Of a DNA stretch of 64,000 bases, positions 33,109 to 43,765 are shown in pieces; position 1 is the first letter of the stretch; each line of letters starts with the position of its first letter. The translations under genes and the position numbers were made by a program. Origin of the DNA: Meconema thalassinum (Eukaryota > Arthropoda > Insecta > Orthoptera > Tettigoniidae); the NCBI GenBank assembly GCA_946902985.2, contig OX336393.1:136862533-136926532 (forward strand), given 5' to 3'. The notes beneath the pieces are model-generated. The model worked only from the letters and a program-made list of their open reading frames with translations, had not been told where the DNA came from and searched no databases.

Positions 33109-35966
33109 GATTTCAGCTCGAGTGTGTTCTTTTCATTTCACTAAAGACAGTTTTGATATTCCACTACGACAGCAATTGTTGAACTATACTCCAGTGCACA
33201 GTAGAACTTTAAAAATAGATGCCATTCCGACTGAAAATCTACCAAAATCCACTCAAATTACACAAAGGAAAAGGAAAAGATCTCCGGAAGAAGTTGAAAG
33301 TCGGTCGATGAGGCTAGAAAAGAGGCGTCGTAAAAATGTTATAAGTGAAATTATACATAACAATGAAACACTCACCGAAGGAATACAATCTAAACATACC
33401 TGCTTGAATGCGAAGGAGTTAATAAGGTAAGCTTCTTTTTGTTTTTGAACATTGAAGTCTCATTTAATAATAAAAGGTGAATTTGTTTATTTTACACGCA
33501 CAATACAACTAAGGTTCATTATGATACTTGGAAGAGAGGTAACTAGCGGAGTAAAGCACTGCTTTCACCAGATCGTTGAGACACTGATATCATGAGTTTC
33601 ATTAAAGCCTGGTGTAGCTATAGTATTAATATAATCTTGACCTTCATGCGGCCGTAGTTTAGTGGTCATATGAAATAAATATTGCCCTTGTGAATAGAAA
33701 CGTAGTCTACTCTAGTTCCAATATAAGTTTAAAAGAACCTGATAATTCAACGAATGTCTTTCCTTTTAAGCACTCGTTCTCATAAAGATGAGGTCAACAC
33801 TTCGAAGAAATTAGTTGAGGAGGTACGTGAGGAATCCGAAGCTTGGAAACAAAAGTACGATGATTTATGTGCAGACCATTCGGCGTTGAAGAAAGAAATC
33901 GCCGATCTGAAGAACAGTCGTTGCAAAGAAATTCAGACGATACTGGGTAAAGTCTTCACTCCAGGTCAAATAAAACATTTATTAAGTATATAGAATGGTA
34001 AGAAAATCAATTGGTGTTCTGACGATATAGCAGCGGCTATATCACTAAGAAGTGTAAGCCCTAAAGCCTACCGGTTTTTAAGTGCTAATAACTATCCCTT
34101 GCCAGGACTGACGACGTTACGTGATTGGGCTAAATGTTTGAATTTAGAGCAGGGTGTTTTGCAAGATGTTGTGAAACTAATGAAATATAAATCAGCAGGA
34201 CTAACCGAATTGGAACGCTTGACTGTATTGACATTTGACGAAATTTATATTTCAAATCGCATGTGTATCGACAGAAGCAACCAGCAGAAAATTGGCCCTC
34301 ACAAAACTTGCCAAGTTGTCATGGCACGAGGTTTGATTGGTCAGTGGAAGCAGCCTCTTTATTATGCCTTTGACCGAGGAATGAAAACATATATTATTCT
34401 TGGAATAGTATCGAATCTACATTCTGCAGGCTTCACTGTTGTAGCCATTACAAGTGATATGGGGTCCGAGAATATGGGCTTGAGGGCAGAGCTTAATATT
34501 GGACATAATAAGGAATGTTTCTTCAATCATCCAAGCAACGATTCCTTAAAAGTGTGTTTGCAGACATTCCTCATTTATTGAAACTTGTGAGAAATCATTT
34601 GTTAGATCAGGGATTTGTGCTGCTCAATGGAAAAAAAGTTAACAAGGAATGTTTGGAACTACTAATTTCCATGTCTTCTTCTGAACTCACTATCGCGCAC
34701 AAAATTAGCAGATATCATTTAGATTTTAAGGGATCAGAGAGACAAAAAGTTCGGCCTGCAGCTCAAGTACTTTCAAACCAGTTATCAAAGGCTTTTGAAT
34801 GGTGTGGAGGGAAAGGTTTGATGAAAAACATTGACTGGGAAGAAGCGGCTAGATGTATAAAATTAATAAATGACTGGTTTGACTTATTTAATGCTAAGAA
34901 AAAATTTGGGAGTAATTCTGAAAGAAATGCATTTGGTACTGATTTAGACAAGCAAATCAGTTTGCTAAATAATGTTAATGTGTTGATAACGTCCATGAGA
35001 GTTGGCCGACATAAATCCTTACTCCCATTTCAAAAAGGAATTCTACTAAGCAACAAGTCTCTAGTTGACCTTTTTAAATATTTGAAGCCGATGTACCAAG
35101 TCGAGTACATAATAACTTATCGTCTAAATCAAGACATTTTGGAGAACCTTTTCTCGTATATTAGAGGAATGGGAGGCTCCAATGATCACCCATCTCCTCT
35201 GGACATTAAATATAGATTGAAATGGTACATTTGGGGCAAGCACTCTGCTTCAGTTTTTACTGTAAATAGAAATACAGAGGAGGATATTGACGAAAAGTGT
35301 CTGATTAAACCAATGGAAACAGAAACTGACACCTGTTTCTCGCAGACTGCGTTAGTGAATGTTGCCAAACGTATTCCTGATATCGTGGATGCTCCTGACG
35401 AAGAAAAACTAGTTTCTAGTTTATTTGTTGAATCAAATTACGAAACTGAGGAAATGAACATGAGTTTGTTTGAAATGACCGATCATCAGAATGAATTGTT
35501 CGATGAATTTGATCTCTCAGATTTTAAAGATGAAGTGAACCACGAAGGTTTAAAATACATTACAGGATATGTAGCACACAGATTCAGGGATAAGTACAAA
35601 AACTTGGGAACATTATCTCAAGAACTTGAACCCAGTAAAGAAGGCCCAGATTGGATCCAGTTTATTTCAAGGGGATATCTTTTGTATCCCTCTAATGAAC
35701 TTATGGAAGTTGCAAAGACAATGGACGCTGAGTTTCATAAATTTCATGGCAATTCGCTATCAAATGATAAGTTTATATTCAATGAATTAACCAGCAGGAC
35801 CTTAAGAAAATTGCCTCATATTAATATTGCATATGAGGTTATTCACTGTTTGGCTCGAACCCGAACATATATTAGGTTGCGTGACTTAAACAGAAAAATA
35901 AGTTTCGGTAATTCACAGAGAAAATTGAATCGCAAAATGTGTAAATTCACCAATGTGAAAAAATAG
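32715..35966 (+). pseudogene. P-type THAP transposase, two disabling lesions
   Basis: Exon 1 is 32,715-32,865, exon 2 is 33,117-33,426, and exon 3 begins at 33,771. All junctions are GT-AG and the phases match (1 and 2). The start codon is chosen because the THAP domain begins MPNCAMYGC. The zinc ligands are C4, C9, C54 and H57 (C-x4-C...C-x2-H), followed by 'DAIPT' (an AVPT-box variant). Exon 3 starts with a charged coiled coil ('EEVREESEAWKQKYDDL'). The RNase H-like core keeps Asp in LTFDEIY (34,237) and in ITSDMGSEN (34,456), and the D-x2-E of QDILENLF (35,133 and 35,142). These fit the D, D, D, E residues known for P transposase. Lesions: an in-frame TAG at 33,991-33,993, and a 1-bp loss near 34,545-34,555 joining 'FFNHPSNDS' to 'VFADIPHLLKL'. 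The invariant THAP Trp appears to be Cys36. The role is cut-and-paste transposition in the nucleus. Confidence 0.9.
33054..33108 (+). repeat. (TAT)n microsatellite in transposase intron 1
   Basis: About 18 ATT/TAT triplets, ending just before the 'gatttcag' acceptor of exon 2. It is a simple repeat expansion in the intron. Confidence 0.9.
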
Positions 35967-36158
35967 TGGATCTCGTTAAAGGACCATTACTATTGTTTAG
36001 AGGTACGCCGTATTCATAATTACCAACATTATTATCAGTGTTTACAATACAAAGTATGTACAGTGTTATAATAAATGCTTTTATTAATGCCTTCAAGTTA
36101 TATTATTATCACCAGAGCCGCGTAAATTACAGAGTGCTGTATCACCGAACGCAATGCT

Positions 36159-36224
36159 CCCGTTGTGACGTCATCCGCACGAGAGAGAGGGAGCGATCCG
36201 CCTCACCATTGTAGTTACACCATG
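36159..36224 (-). repeat. P-element right terminal inverted repeat
   Basis: Inverted partner of 32,509-32,574, ending ...ACACCATG next to the gtgtaggg TSD copy at 36,225-36,232. TGACGTCA is conserved at 36,166-36,173. Confidence 0.93.
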
Positions 36225-36232
36225 GTGTAGGG

Positions 36233-36834
36233 TTAGTGGCAAACTGTTCAATATGGGCTTGAAGGTCATGCGGAAACGGGCAGCTACTGAAAAGAGGATG
36301 CAGCTCCGATCCCACAAATGACGAATACGAAATAAGAATTAACACGTGTGTCTGTCAGCTCAATTGCGACCGATGGAAGGTTAAAGCCTTCGAAAATTAG
36401 TGATTGAATCTTGCATTAGCTTACAGCATCATAACTGTCAGTACGAGACAGGTGTGGAGGTTTGGTGCACCCACACTGTTCGGTTAACTGATCAACTGTA
36501 TTGACTGACATCCAAGGCCAGGAAGACTGATAATAATAGCGCTCGACAACCTGTCAGGCCTTGTTCTGTGAAGGTGAACACCGGCAGACATGACATGCTT
36601 CTTGCTCCTCCTTGGCAGCCCAGCCAAGGCCCGCCTGCACGCTTAAACACTCGTTACTGCACAGTAGCTGGCACTTACAGCACAGTAGCTGGCACTTACA
36701 GCATGAATACTCCGGTCCATTAAACTGATCAGTCCATACTCGCAAAGCAATCCAGCCAAGGTTCTTTAAGATGGTGGTAATACCTTTGGAATCTTTACGA
36801 CATCGAGGACACAACATATTGTTATTGACTGTCA
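36233..36834. other. Unassigned DNA with a short tandem repeat
   Basis: 'gcacagtagctggcacttaca' occurs twice in tandem at about 36,658-36,700. No gene is supported. The minus-strand frame at 36,554-36,916 includes this repeat and SINE D, so it is not a real protein. Confidence 0.4.
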
Positions 36835-37003
36835 CTGAGGAGGCCCGAGTTCGATTCCTGGCTCTGCCAAAAATGTAACTCTGGTCTGAGGGCTGGAATG
36901 GGGTACACTCAGCCACGTGAGGCGAAACTTAGAAGAAGAGGGTTAGATTCCCATCTGAGTCATCTTGTAAGTGGTTTTCCTTGGTTTCCCTACTTCTACC
37001 CCG
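36835..37003 (+). mobile_element. SINE family D, copy 3
   Basis: Plus-strand B box 'gagttcgattcctggctctg' and the 'ctggtctgagggctgg' segment, as in the reversed copies at 2,840 and 51,030. It ends at a T run at 37,005-37,021. No TSD was resolved. Confidence 0.6.
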
Positions 37004-37029
37004 TTTTTTTTTTTTTTTTTTTGTATTCA

Positions 37030-37319
37030 AAGCATAGTACTGAGAAGAACTGGTCTACGCAGCCTGCACAAAATCGTTGCTCAAAAAAGAATTAAGTACA
37101 CGGGACATGTTCTACGTATGAATGATAGAAGGATACCCCAAATCAGCACTGTTGTGGAAACCAACGGAAGGATACCGAAGTAGAGGAAGACCCCGTAACA
37201 CCTGGAAACGAACATTTGCAAAGAATCGTGAATGCATGGATATGAACTGGGAGGAAGCTGAAAACCTGGCAGCTGATCGAGTTCGCTGGAGGAAGTTTGT
37301 TGCCCGATATGCTACCTAG
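37030..37319 (+). mobile_element. Non-LTR retrotransposon RT C-terminal fragment
   Basis: Two overlapping frames spell 'KRIKYTGHVLRMNDRRIPQ', then 'GRPRNTWKRTF', 'NWEEAENLAADRVRWRKFV' and a stop at 37,319. This is the usual C-terminal tail of RTE-type endonuclease/reverse transcriptase proteins. One frameshift near 37,140 separates the halves. There is no catalytic core, so this is a 5'-truncated dead copy of a LINE distinct from that at 26,200. Confidence 0.8.
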
Positions 37320-37480
37320 CATTGGAGGAACTAAGTCTAAGTCAAAGCAAATTTCTTTGAGGCTGGTGAATTGAAAGTGCAGATAGTACCGTTTCCTTTC
37401 GGATGTAATGAGAAGAGGCATAATTTGTATTGTCTTCAAAAAAGATGGTATATTGGCTTTCACGGCCAGTGAATTAAAAT

Positions 37481-37768
37481 TCAGCAATTGTTATAGGTTT
37501 GTGCCGTGTTTTATGTCGGGTATCACCTAGGAACACCAAGCTGGCTCATCAGCGGACTCTTATACCATCTTTTTGGGAAGCCTTCATAGGGAGGTCATGG
37601 CTACTTGAGTTTTTAGTTCTCTCAGTGAAGAGGCACAGGTGGTAGTGCTCAGTTTGCTACTCCTGTGAGGGTCTGGGCACGGACACCAATAGCCCGCTGA
37701 TGAGCCAGCTTGGTGTCCTAGGTGAAACCCCACACAAAACACGGCACAAACCTAGAAAAATTGCTGAG
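37481..37768. mobile_element. MITE-like element with long TIRs, copy 1
   Basis: The left end 'tcagcaattgttataggttt' with 'gtgccgtgttttatgtcggg' and 'aagctggctcatcagcgg' is the inverse of the right end, over about 80 bp per arm. There is no coding. The preceding 40 bp ('ttggctttcacggccagtga') recurs before copy 2 at 43,932, so the element may be longer on that side. Superfamily unknown. Confidence 0.65.
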
Positions 37769-37800
37769 TTTTGTATTGCCTTCTTACAGAATAATACATT

Positions 37801-37886
37801 ATGCAACGAGCCTATAATGGCAATAATTAAGACACAAGTATGTTTATAAAACGAGTGTCTTAATTACCATTATAGGCGAGTTGCAT
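37801..37886. repeat. Near-perfect inverted repeat (hairpin)
   Basis: The left arm 37,801-37,835 and right arm 37,855-37,886 pair almost throughout ('cctataatgg' with 'ccattatagg', 'ttaagacac' with 'gtgtcttaa', 'atgcaac' with 'gttgcat') around a 19-bp loop. It is probably a small foldback or MITE end. No bacterial-type terminator is implied. Confidence 0.75.
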
Positions 37887-38689
37887 ACGACTGTTTATGT
37901 TCGACGATAATTATTATAACTATTTTATGTTCGAACAAAAATATTCATAAATATCTGTCGAGATTTCGCCAGTTTTATGTACTAAACAGAGCGCATGAGA
38001 CGCAGGGAATGCCTTGTATTTGACCATGGCCACCTCGACTACTCTACTATGACACTTGGCCAGGCAGTGTGATTTACATTAGAAGGCCGTGGAACTCAGC
38101 GCATCTAATTATCTAATTGGTCAAACAACTGTTTCTTGAGCTCTGATTGGTGGGAGAAATTGTTTCATAATGAAAAATAGTGTTATAATGAGCCTCATTA
38201 TACTGTAGTACAGTTATCTGAGAGATAATAGTCAGGCTCGAACATAAAATATATTAAAACACAAATTAAGAAAATAATGGAAGCATGAAGGAGGGATCCA
38301 AAATACAGTCCAACTTCGATACCTCGAAAATATTAATCGAAAGGTACATTTATGACCTTAATATTGAAGTTTAATATTTGAAACTAAATACACTTGTAGA
38401 TGATTTCATGGCTTGCAATCCATCTTAGAAACAAGGTTTTAGTTCTTCAAACTTGTTGTTTGTAAATGTTTCTTTGATAAGTTTAAAGACAACTTTGTTT
38501 TTGAAGCAACACATTTTCTCTGATCAAGTTACAGTAGAAGTCCAATTATCCGAATCAATTGGGTACGAACTCCATTCGGATAATCAATAATTCGGATAGG
38601 CTAATTGGATTTACATACAAGGTATACATACTGTAGGGTACATATGTATTTTAAAGAAAAAAGGCATATTGTCGGTACTGTATATATGT
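37887..38689. other. Unassigned DNA with a pogo/Tigger-like terminus
   Basis: At 38,530 'ta' is followed by 'cagtagaagtccaattatcc', which matches the style of pogo/Tigger TIRs (TA target, CAGTAGAA..., ...ATTATCCG). Within it 'attatccgaat' and 'attcggataat' form a hairpin at about 38,546-38,584. No second end or transposase was found nearby. Otherwise nothing supportable. Confidence 0.4.
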
Positions 38690-39333
38690 TAAGCCTATTT
38701 TCATTTTATGAAAAAAAAAAATCTTATGAGATCACATTTTGTCCGTGTGTGTGTGTGTGTGTGTGTGTGTATGTCCCTAATAACTTCTAAACGGCTGGGG
38801 CGATTTCGATGAAACTCGGTATGATCATAGTACTATTTTGGCCAAACTCGACCGTGCTCTTCAAATTTTATTACGTCTCACCAATCCAACATGGTGGCTG
38901 TGAGAAATATTTCACAGGCATTCCATATCTCCGAAACTATTACGGATATCACCCTGAAATGTTGTACGGTGGTAAAGGGCACAACTACAAGTTCACCTGT
39001 AGGACATTCAAAAACCTGTTAACTACAAAACGAACATGGCAGCCAAGCGAAGTTGAAACATTTAAATAGATTTTACTCGTGATTTGACCATCCAAACGCA
39101 ATGAAACTTGGTACAGCAAATGTTTAGCTGGCATCTAATTTAGTTCAATTGCTAACATAACCTCAAGATAGCGGCTGTGCGCATTTTTTAAATTAAGTTT
39201 TTATTTCTCGTGTATTAATCATGCGATCGAAGTGAACGATGAATAATGAACCTACGCAAAAATCGTATTCTAATAGTATATAACTCTATGGCCTACATAC
39301 TGAACCCATGTACCATTGGTTCAAGGGGTCGAA
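38690..39333 (+). repeat. Dispersed repeat, left part, split by an insertion
   Basis: Begins with a worn foldback-type end ('aatcttatgagatcaca'), then (TG)n, then degenerate units ('gatttcgatgaaactcggta', 'caacatggtggctgtgag', 'aagttcacctgtaggac'). The same unit types resume at 42,863-43,316 ('aagttcacctataagac', 'tcaagatggcggcgaagcga'), so the intervening 3.5 kb looks inserted. Frames at 38,809-39,069 and 42,925-43,179 are repeat-derived. Confidence 0.5.
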
Positions 39334-39337
39334 ACCA

Positions 39338-42300
39338 TGTATTATGGTAAAAAGAAGGAAGGAAATATACAGTCTTCAGTGGAACATAGAAAGATTTTAT
39401 ACAAGAGGGCGAGCATAACGTTGTGCAAGAAGTAAGGGTCCAGGTGGCCAGGAAATTATATCATGCATGACGCACCGATAGGAGCCGATCATGGCTATAA
39501 TTAGAACGAGTGGAACTTTCCGTTCGGAGTGACTGCGAGCATGTTTCGGAAATTGATCTTACGTTGCAGTAAATTGGCATCGTCGCAGTTGTGCAAGAAG
39601 AAGAATAATTAGATTTAAAGCACTTGCGAGCATATAATTAACTAAAGAAATACATCATTGTGAATCTTTTCGGAATAGAGATTTTTGTGTAAAGAAAAAG
39701 GTTTTAAATATTGCCTAGGAAAGAAGTGCAAACGTGGCCATACGTCATAAAAAGTTCCCCGAGACCCGAGATGGAGGGGATTAAAAATCAACCTCAACAC
39801 CCACGTACCTCAAGAGTAAATTTCATTTAATATCTCGGAATTGTACGATCGATTTTCACGTACAAAGAAATCAGTTTACGTTTAGAAAACAAGCTTTCCA
39901 GAGATATAATTTCCAAATGTGTGCGACCATTACTTCAAAAGTTGGTTCTGAAAAAGACAAGAAATTTATCTTTTTGTCGCTGATTTGTATAAAAGCCCTG
40001 GCCGTGCCAGGCAATTCATGCAGTTTCAGACAGCCCGGGGGCGTCGCTGTATCGACAACCATCCAGTTCCGTGAGCGCCGAGGCGCTGCACGAGGAAGTA
40101 TTACCAACGTGCACCCATAGGGAGTGGCCGAGAAGTATCATCATAGTATCGCCGTGTGAAGACTTAGGAAAATCCTAGTACAGGATTTAGTTCCGCCAGT
40201 ATCAGTCTTATAGTGAAAGTTCCGTAATAGAGTCAAACTAGGCTGCGAACTTAAAAGAACAGGCGATAGGTCTTCAAATAACAGTTTAGTAAAACGACTG
40301 AAAGTATCGTAACGTTTGAAGTACCAACGATAGAGAAACGAACAGTTCTATTAAAAGTTAAAGAACCCGATCAGGGTCAGACGAAATAAGTGCCGCCTAG
40401 TATTCTGTATAAGATAGGGTCTAGAGCGAAGAAAATAATAAGGGAAAATTTAATCCAAGACATTGTCTCACTGGAGACAAACGAACAGTGATTAAAAGCA
40501 GCAAGGAAGAGCAATAAGTGCTAGAGAATCATAGGTCACCGATAAATATTCGAGAGACCGTAAATAGGAGAGACTGTATCTAGACCAACTAATTAGTGTC
40601 TAGAAAGAAACGACTTCGAGCTAGTAAAATAAAAGCCGAATAGTCAGGAAACCGGATCTGAAGAATTACCGTTCCAGGGAGGGGTAGATTGATCGAGACT
40701 TTCAACTTCTTACCAGATAGGGAGCCGACATCTAAGAGTTTCACCCTTGGAAACGAGAATCAAGAAATCACGTGTGTAAGGCCAAATCAAAGCCTCAGTG
40801 ATTAGAAGCAGTGTAATGTAAATATAGAAAATTTGTGTTAGTATAGTAATTTTCAGTGAATTTATTTGTGTATAATAGAAGAATACAGAATTGTATTCAA
40901 AATGTTACCAGTGTTTAAGGTATATAAGTTATATGTGTGTCAAGAAATGCCATTGTGTGAAATGGGATTAATCAAGATGGCTTAATCACATTAAGTGGGC
41001 GAAAAGAAACATCGTTGGAAATTACGGTCGGATGACCGTCCTATCATGTGAGTAACCATTTCATTATGTTATGTGTTGGGGAATATTTGTGTACAATCCA
41101 CCTGAGAATGAGAAATAGGGATGTTTTTGAATAACAAATAACAGAAAAATAGCGCGATCTGAACAATTACAAATTGAGAAAGTATAAAATGATTATGTGA
41201 AGTGAATAAATCCCTTAGAGGAAATGTATGAATTAAAATATCTGTGTATTTGATAAATGATTGAATTATATGAAAGCAAGCGTAATAATAATAATAATAA
41301 CAATTGTATAAATGAAGATTAAGTTGAATATTATGATAGTAGCTTTTGAGCTCCTGTAAAAAAAATACATGTTGTGAATACATGGTCTTAAAGTATAGCG
41401 ATTATTGCCACGGGAGAGGATTAATATAAAAATTGAGATGTAGATCAAAGGTTGATTTTGAATTTATCAGTACTTTGAAAAAAAAAACTTGGCCGTAAAG
41501 TAATGTATAGCGCATGTCGCGCATTGAAGTAATTTGTCACGCTAGGAAGGCGTTGAACCTAAATATACTTGGTAAAGTTAATTGTGAGGGACAGTTGATT
41601 GCGGTAATTGAGCTATGATAAGTCCTCCATATAGTGATATGATCACGAGGCAGTTGTGTGTATTTTATAAAAGGGTGCTATTTATTGTATTATGAGCGCA
41701 GGTTAGACAGAGGTCGACCTAAGTCGCAAATGTTGTAAAGTCCTCCAGTATGGGATGTGGTTCCCGAGGCAGTGAAAGAATCGAACCCAGGTTCGTCTGT
41801 GTGAAGCCCCTAAATATTTGTTGTTGTATTGAATTATTCTTACCCATCAATGAGGACACTTCATAATTAATAAATGCCAAGGTTACGAGAGGGGTCTATG
41901 AACCTAAATAATGTTGTTAAAATAAATGAATGAAAAGCCAGGTCTGTTCAAAGAACTGCGTATAAGAAATAGCTGTTTAAAGCAGAGTGTAGCCCGTCCC
42001 GTGTGGGCGAGACTTGGGGTTCCTGCTCCCGGCCAATAAATCACGCTGAGTGGGACGGTCCGACCCTTACTATTAACGGAAGTGCGGTAGGTCGGGTGAC
42101 CGTCTGTTTGAAGTAATAATACACCATGAGTGTTTAGAGTTTGTTAATGACCCGGGATTCGAACCGAGGTTCTTGTAGATGAAATGTACCGCTTGCAAGT
42201 TCAGATCGTTGCTTTCTTATGAGATAATGGTATTTTAAGACAAATAAATATAAATCCCTAATGTAATGTTATATTGATGTAGGAATTCACGAGTTCAGTG

Positions 42301-42858
42301 AAGACAATTAGATTTCGGGAGTGATCATAATTTTTGACATAACTCGGGAGTACACAAGTGTTTTCCCAGTCACTGTAGTGAATTTGTTAACTTGAGAGAG
42401 GTGGTAACATGAGAACATTGTGAAAAGCCCAAAAATTAAAGTGAAGGAGTAACAGTACTTTAATAAGAATTATATATTGTTTGATTATAAGATACTCATA
42501 TAATAGGAAGTGAGGTGTTGTATAAGAATAACACAGCGTATGTAAAAATTATCGAGCTATTGGAGCTCTTGATTTTATGAAATTTTAAAGGGATACTTTA
42601 TGGAAGTGAAAAGAGACTTAAGTTTGTTGGTTTATGAAAACCATTTATTATTGATATAACCTTTGTTTATTTATGTATTCCTTGTTCACTCTGAACAAGT
42701 TAGAAGGATTGGTCAGTATTTTATTTGTTTATTTTGTTTGTAGCGCCATATATTGGAATAATTAAATGTTTTATAGTAGGAGTTGATTTTGTTTATTTAT
42801 TTTGGAAGTGTATCCTCTATTTAATCCAGAATGTGTAAGTCACAGAGTGGGAGAACAT
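39338..42858 (+). mobile_element. 3.5-kb LTR-like insertion (candidate solo LTR)
   Basis: Starts TGTATTATGG and ends ...GAGAACAT, with ACCA on both sides (39,334-39,337 and 42,859-42,862). It splits a repeat that resumes on the right. A TATAAAA box at 39,988-39,994 is followed by a GC-richer, transcript-start-like block (40,010-40,130). AATAAA occurs near 42,036. There are no gag or pol frames. The end is not a canonical ...CA, and only a 4-bp duplication supports it, so the boundaries are tentative. Confidence 0.38.
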
Positions 42859-42862
42859 ACCA

Positions 42863-43316
42863 TAACCCCGAAAATCCCGATTTGAGCATTGCTGGCATAC
42901 TGTGATTTGCATATTTCATGCTAAATGGGCACAATACAGTATATACAAATCCAATATGGCGACCAACTGAAATATTTAGACGGTTCTCAATATCTATTAT
43001 TCTGTGATAGCACTCAAACTGATATTTTGTATGCTGATAGATGCTATGAACATAAGTTCACCTATAAGACCTTCAATAACCTGGTGAGCACAAATCAAGA
43101 TGGCGGCGAAGCGAAATATAAATATTTACATGGACGTTCCTCGCGTTTTAACCATCCACCAAGCTTATATAAATGTTAATCCACTGGCATGCAATTTATT
43201 TCAATTGTTTTCATAACCACAAGATGGCAGCTCTCTGGAATTTTAAAATTGATTTTCATTTCTTGTGTCCTAATCATTCGATTGATGTTTGAATACTACA
43301 CCTACACAATAATCCA
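42863..43316 (+). repeat. Dispersed repeat, right part
   Basis: Resumes the degenerate unit family of 38,690-39,333 after the 3.5-kb insertion, then meets SINE C at about 43,317. Confidence 0.5.
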
Positions 43317-43765
43317 GTAAGTTGGTTGATTCCTTGGTTTAGGGGCTGCGACAACGCGGTCATGTAGCCCCGTGTACTTTGGGTGTGTGTAGAATTTGTC
43401 TGAAAACCGGTGTTAATTGTGATGGCTGTATTAGTGTGTGTTATCTGTGATTCAGGTAGAAGGACTGCAGACGATTATGTTTTTCAAGTAGTTCTTACCT
43501 TTGCTGCCAAATGCTACCGTCCACGAAATCCAGCTGCGGACGTGGTTACTAAATGCCATCGCAGTTGGAACTAATATAGCGTTATCAAACTAACCTACAA
43601 ATTTTAGCTTCCACAAGTGTAGTTACTGGAAGGTTCCTTTTCATGCCATAAATCTATGGCATGGGACCGCCGGCTTTACTTCCCCTCGGAAGGAAGGCAT
43701 AGTGAGGGATTTTTAACGCCCTTAAAAAATCCGGCGACTTCGGCCGGGTTTGAACCCACGACCCA
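43317..43765 (-). mobile_element. SINE family C, copy 5, head truncated
   Basis: The minus strand contains the body ('taaagccggcggtcccatg' as complement) and the distal tail ('ttggtttaggggctgcga' on the plus strand at 43,336). The tRNA-like head is cut at about 43,765, where MITE-related sequence starts. No TSD could be paired. Confidence 0.7.

Larger units (their letters stand above)
32501..36232 (+). mobile_element. P-type (THAP) DNA transposon, complete ends
   Basis: The element is 32,509-36,224 (3,716 bp) with an 8-bp TSD gtgtaggg at 32,501-32,508 and 36,225-36,232. The TIRs are 66 bp, 63 of 66 identical, and the outer 47 bp are identical. They start CATGGTG, close to the CATGATG start known for the Drosophila P element, and 8-bp TSDs are the P-superfamily rule. 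Inside is one gene in three exons with the expected THAP, coiled-coil and RNase H-like order. AATAAA lies at 36,070-36,075, about 100 bp past the stop codon. Size, ends, TSD and gene structure all agree. High TIR identity suggests fairly recent activity or mobilisation in trans. Confidence 0.93.

Noticed and set aside
34515..34581. Programmed frameshift in the P transposase
   Set aside because: No X-XXY-YYZ slippery heptamer is present at the overlap. A 1-bp loss is simpler and fits the nearby premature stop.
34763..34996. Minus-strand frames inside the transposase exon and inside pol (61,118-62,701)
   Set aside because: Shadows of the real plus-strand coding sequences.
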